In this document: one piece after another, positions 62,631 through 64,000 of the stretch | How positions within the stretch are numbered: position 1 is the first letter of the stretch | How the letters are laid out: each line of letters starts with the position of its first letter | Assembly: GCA_022824025.1 (NCBI GenBank) | Contig: JAJEBF010000056.1 | Location: forward strand, 156,245 to 220,244 | Direction of reading: 5' to 3' | Length of the DNA stretch: 64,000 bases | Source of the DNA: Caldilineaceae bacterium | Lineage (GTDB): Bacteria; Chloroflexota; Anaerolineae; Caldilineales; Caldilineaceae | Made by a program: the position numbers and the translations under genes | The notes under the pieces: generated by a model | Database searches by the model: none | Told to the model about the DNA's origin: nothing | What the model saw: only the letters and a program-made list of their open reading frames with translations

Positions 62631-63602
62631 TTACTCCTCCCAGATCAGCAGCACGCCCATCGCCTCCGCCAACCGGTCGTACAGCAGATCGAACGCCTCT
62701 TTGGCCTCCTGATACGGAAAACGGTGGCTGATCAAAGGCCGGACCCGTATCCGCCCCGCCTGCACCAGCTCGATCGTCCGCCTCAGCAAGACCTCCGGCG
62801 GCTCTTCGCCGTAATAGCCGCCTATCAGACGCCGCCGCTGGATCTTGCCGGCATCCAGCGGCAAAGGCTGCCCGTGATAAAGACCAATCAGATGAAGGGT
62901 GCCCCCGTCGCACACCATCTCCTGCGCCTGCGCAAAAGACTTGAGCCCCGGCTGGCCGCCCACACATTCAAAGACAATGTCCGCGCCCCGCCCGTCGGTC
63001 AGCTCCATCACCCGCGCCACCGGGTCCGTCTCCGAAACATCGATCGCATGGTCCGCACCGAACTCCAGGGCCAGTTGACACCGCTTCGCAATCGCATCCA
63101 CCGCAATCAGCCGTTCGCACAGATGCTGCCGCGCCCCCTGCAGCACCAGGTTGCCGACTAGACCCTGGCCCATCACCACGATCGTATGGTCGGCCCGAAT
63201 CCCGGGCGACCGCGACCACGTCACGCCGCTCTTCGCCAGCGGCAGAAATGTCGCCTCCTCAAAAGAAATGTCATCCGGAATAGGCCACACCCGCGGCCCG
63301 ATCCGAGAGTCGTTCGGCTGCACCACATACTGCGCATGCGGCGCAACCGCCAGCACGCGATCCCCAGGCTGGAACCGCTCCGCGGCCTCGCTCCCCACCG
63401 CATCGACCACCCCCGCCAGCGAGTAGCCCATGATCGCCGGATCAATCGCCTCCTCGTGCATATACCGCCGCAGAATCTCCGACCCCCGGCTGATCAAACT
63501 GACCTTGCTCCGCACGCGCACCTCATCCGGCCCGACAGGCGGCATGGGAGCCTCTTCCAATACGATGTTTCCAAATCCCTCGGGCTTGGCTACGCGTAAC
63601 AT
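62631..63602 (-). CDS. Zinc-free MDR dehydrogenase (BchC-like)
   Basis: 323-residue medium-chain dehydrogenase with cofactor loop VVMGQGLVGNLVLQGARQHL and no zinc ligands (the expected CGSD is SRGSEILRR). The middle reads LAVAPHAQYVVQPNDSRIGP. ATG at 63602 has GAGGAG upstream; open sequence beyond it has no start support. It is a distant paralogue of 56064-57140. Located 107 bases upstream of the gamma-glutamyltransferase gene on the same strand, so cotranscription is possible. Confidence 0.85.
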   Translation of the reverse strand: MLRVAKPEGFGNIVLEEAPMPPVGPDEVRVRSKVSLISRGSEILRRYMHEEAIDPAIMGYSLAGVVDAVGSEAAERFQPGDRVLAVAPHAQYVVQPNDSRIGPRVWPIPDDISFEEATFLPLAKSGVTWSRSPGIRADHTIVVMGQGLVGNLVLQGARQHLCERLIAVDAIAKRCQLALEFGADHAIDVSETDPVARVMELTDGRGADIVFECVGGQPGLKSFAQAQEMVCDGGTLHLIGLYHGQPLPLDAGKIQRRRLIGGYYGEEPPEVLLRRTIELVQAGRIRVRPLISHRFPYQEAKEAFDLLYDRLAEAMGVLLIWEE

Positions 63603-63738
63603 GTGATGCTCCTCGCTCTCCCCGAAATCAAAGATGGCTGAAAGACGCTTGCGGAGAGCTGCATCCCGCCTCTCCAAAGCAAAAGTCATACTAGCACCAA
63701 TGGGACTTTCGCGTAAACGCCTCTTTTCCGCCCCCCCA

Positions 63739-63800
63739 CTCCTTCCCCGCCCTTCCCCGCCCTTCCCCGCAGTTCCCCCGCAGTTCCCCGCCCTTCCCCC
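63739..63800. repeat. CCTTCCCCGC tandem repeat
   Basis: Three adjacent CCTTCCCCGC decamers, then two AGTTCCCC(C)CGC variants and a further CCTTCCCC copy. Low-complexity spacer between the dehydrogenase gene and the insertion sequence; nothing else is seen in 63690-63805. Confidence 0.7.
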
Positions 63801-63805
63801 CCAAG

Positions 63806-64000
63806 CAGGGCAATCGCATCTTATTGGGAGAGAACTTTCAGCAGATAGTCAGTTTTCCTACCAGCTCGTTTCCGTTTGGCGGCAATACCGACTTTGGCGC
63901 TTTTCTCTTTGCGTAGGAGGTTCAGGGCCATTTTGCGTAAGGTGGCCAGGTTTCGCTGTGCATGGCCCTGACGGATGCGACTGTCGTCCTCGCGAAAGGC
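63806..64000 (-). mobile_element. ISAs1-family insertion sequence, one end only
   Basis: The transposase 3' end (63821-64000) runs off the right edge of the window. CAGGGCAATCGCATCT at 63806-63821, directly beyond the stop codon, is a good candidate for the terminal inverted repeat. The other end lies outside. Confidence 0.7.
63821..64000 (-). CDS. ISAs1-family transposase, C-terminal part
   Basis: The minus-strand frame from the right edge gives 59 residues beginning AFREDDSRIRQGHAQRNLAT and ending DYLLKVLSQ before a TAA at 63821-63823. FREDDSRIRxGHAxxNLxxLRKMALNLL is the classical C-terminal motif of ISAs1-family DDE transposases (Glu of the catalytic triad region). Whether the element is complete cannot be seen. 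Confidence 0.82.
   Translation of the reverse strand, partial: AFREDDSRIRQGHAQRNLATLRKMALNLLRKEKSAKVGIAAKRKRAGRKTDYLLKVLSQ

Overview
The window is high-GC bacterial DNA with the stamp of a Chloroflexota genome, most likely of the Caldilineaceae/Anaerolineae side. The signs are solute-binding lipoproteins with short Ala/Pro/Glu-rich linkers after the lipobox, several Uma2-type nuclease genes, many xylose isomerase-like TIM-barrel and Gfo/Idh/MocA genes, PhyH dioxygenases, and intergenic arrays of the heptamer GACCACT. This is inference from gene content; no rRNA or other marker gene is present, and I saw no tRNA, CRISPR array or replication origin.

Layout. 0-14.7 kb (all +): two sugar-type ABC transport operons (solute-binding protein plus two permeases each, one ATPase gene at 9704), a BNR-repeat sialidase-like protein, two paralogous TIM-barrel genes at the two ends, a CE15 glucuronoyl esterase-like protein and a zinc alcohol dehydrogenase. 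14.7-22.6 kb: a Uma2 protein, a HUMPS/KGPDC-type decarboxylase-like protein, a solitary beta-class DNA methyltransferase with a small overlapping partner ORF, a LarA-domain protein, then PdxA, a DegT aminotransferase and a four-carbon acid sugar kinase, which together suggest tetronate (threonate/erythronate) breakdown. 22.6-27 kb: a small unknown protein, a circularly permuted ATP-grasp protein and two YbdK-type carboxylate-amine ligases, one lacking a key motif. 27.4-29.7 kb: a tandem duplication of a Uma2 gene. 29.7-41.2 kb: housekeeping and mixed genes (AIR-synthase-like, two Yip1-like membrane proteins, phosphohexomutase, TIM barrels, a dehydrogenase without structural zinc ligands, an MFS exporter, ComM/YifB).

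41.6-45.4 kb: a peptide/oligosaccharide-type ABC operon (SBP family 5, DppB, DppC) without ATPase genes. 45.5-63.6 kb: an accessory catabolic block with two PhyH dioxygenases, an aldo/keto reductase, two large paralogous predicted beta-propeller proteins, three Gfo/Idh/MocA oxidoreductases, a class IV aminotransferase, two zinc-free MDR dehydrogenases, an aspartoacylase-like deacylase and a gamma-glutamyltransferase. The right edge cuts into an ISAs1-family insertion sequence.

Taken together, the region looks like scavenging and oxidative breakdown of sugars, sugar acids and glycoside- or amide-substituted compounds: import by ABC systems, release by esterase/sialidase/propeller enzymes, redox and isomerase steps by Gfo/Idh, MDR, AKR and TIM-barrel enzymes, and entry into central metabolism. 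No substrate can be read from the sequence alone. The points I would look at first are the ATP-grasp/YbdK cluster, the propeller/Gfo-Idh cluster, and the heptamer repeat family, one copy of which forms a convincing intrinsic terminator.
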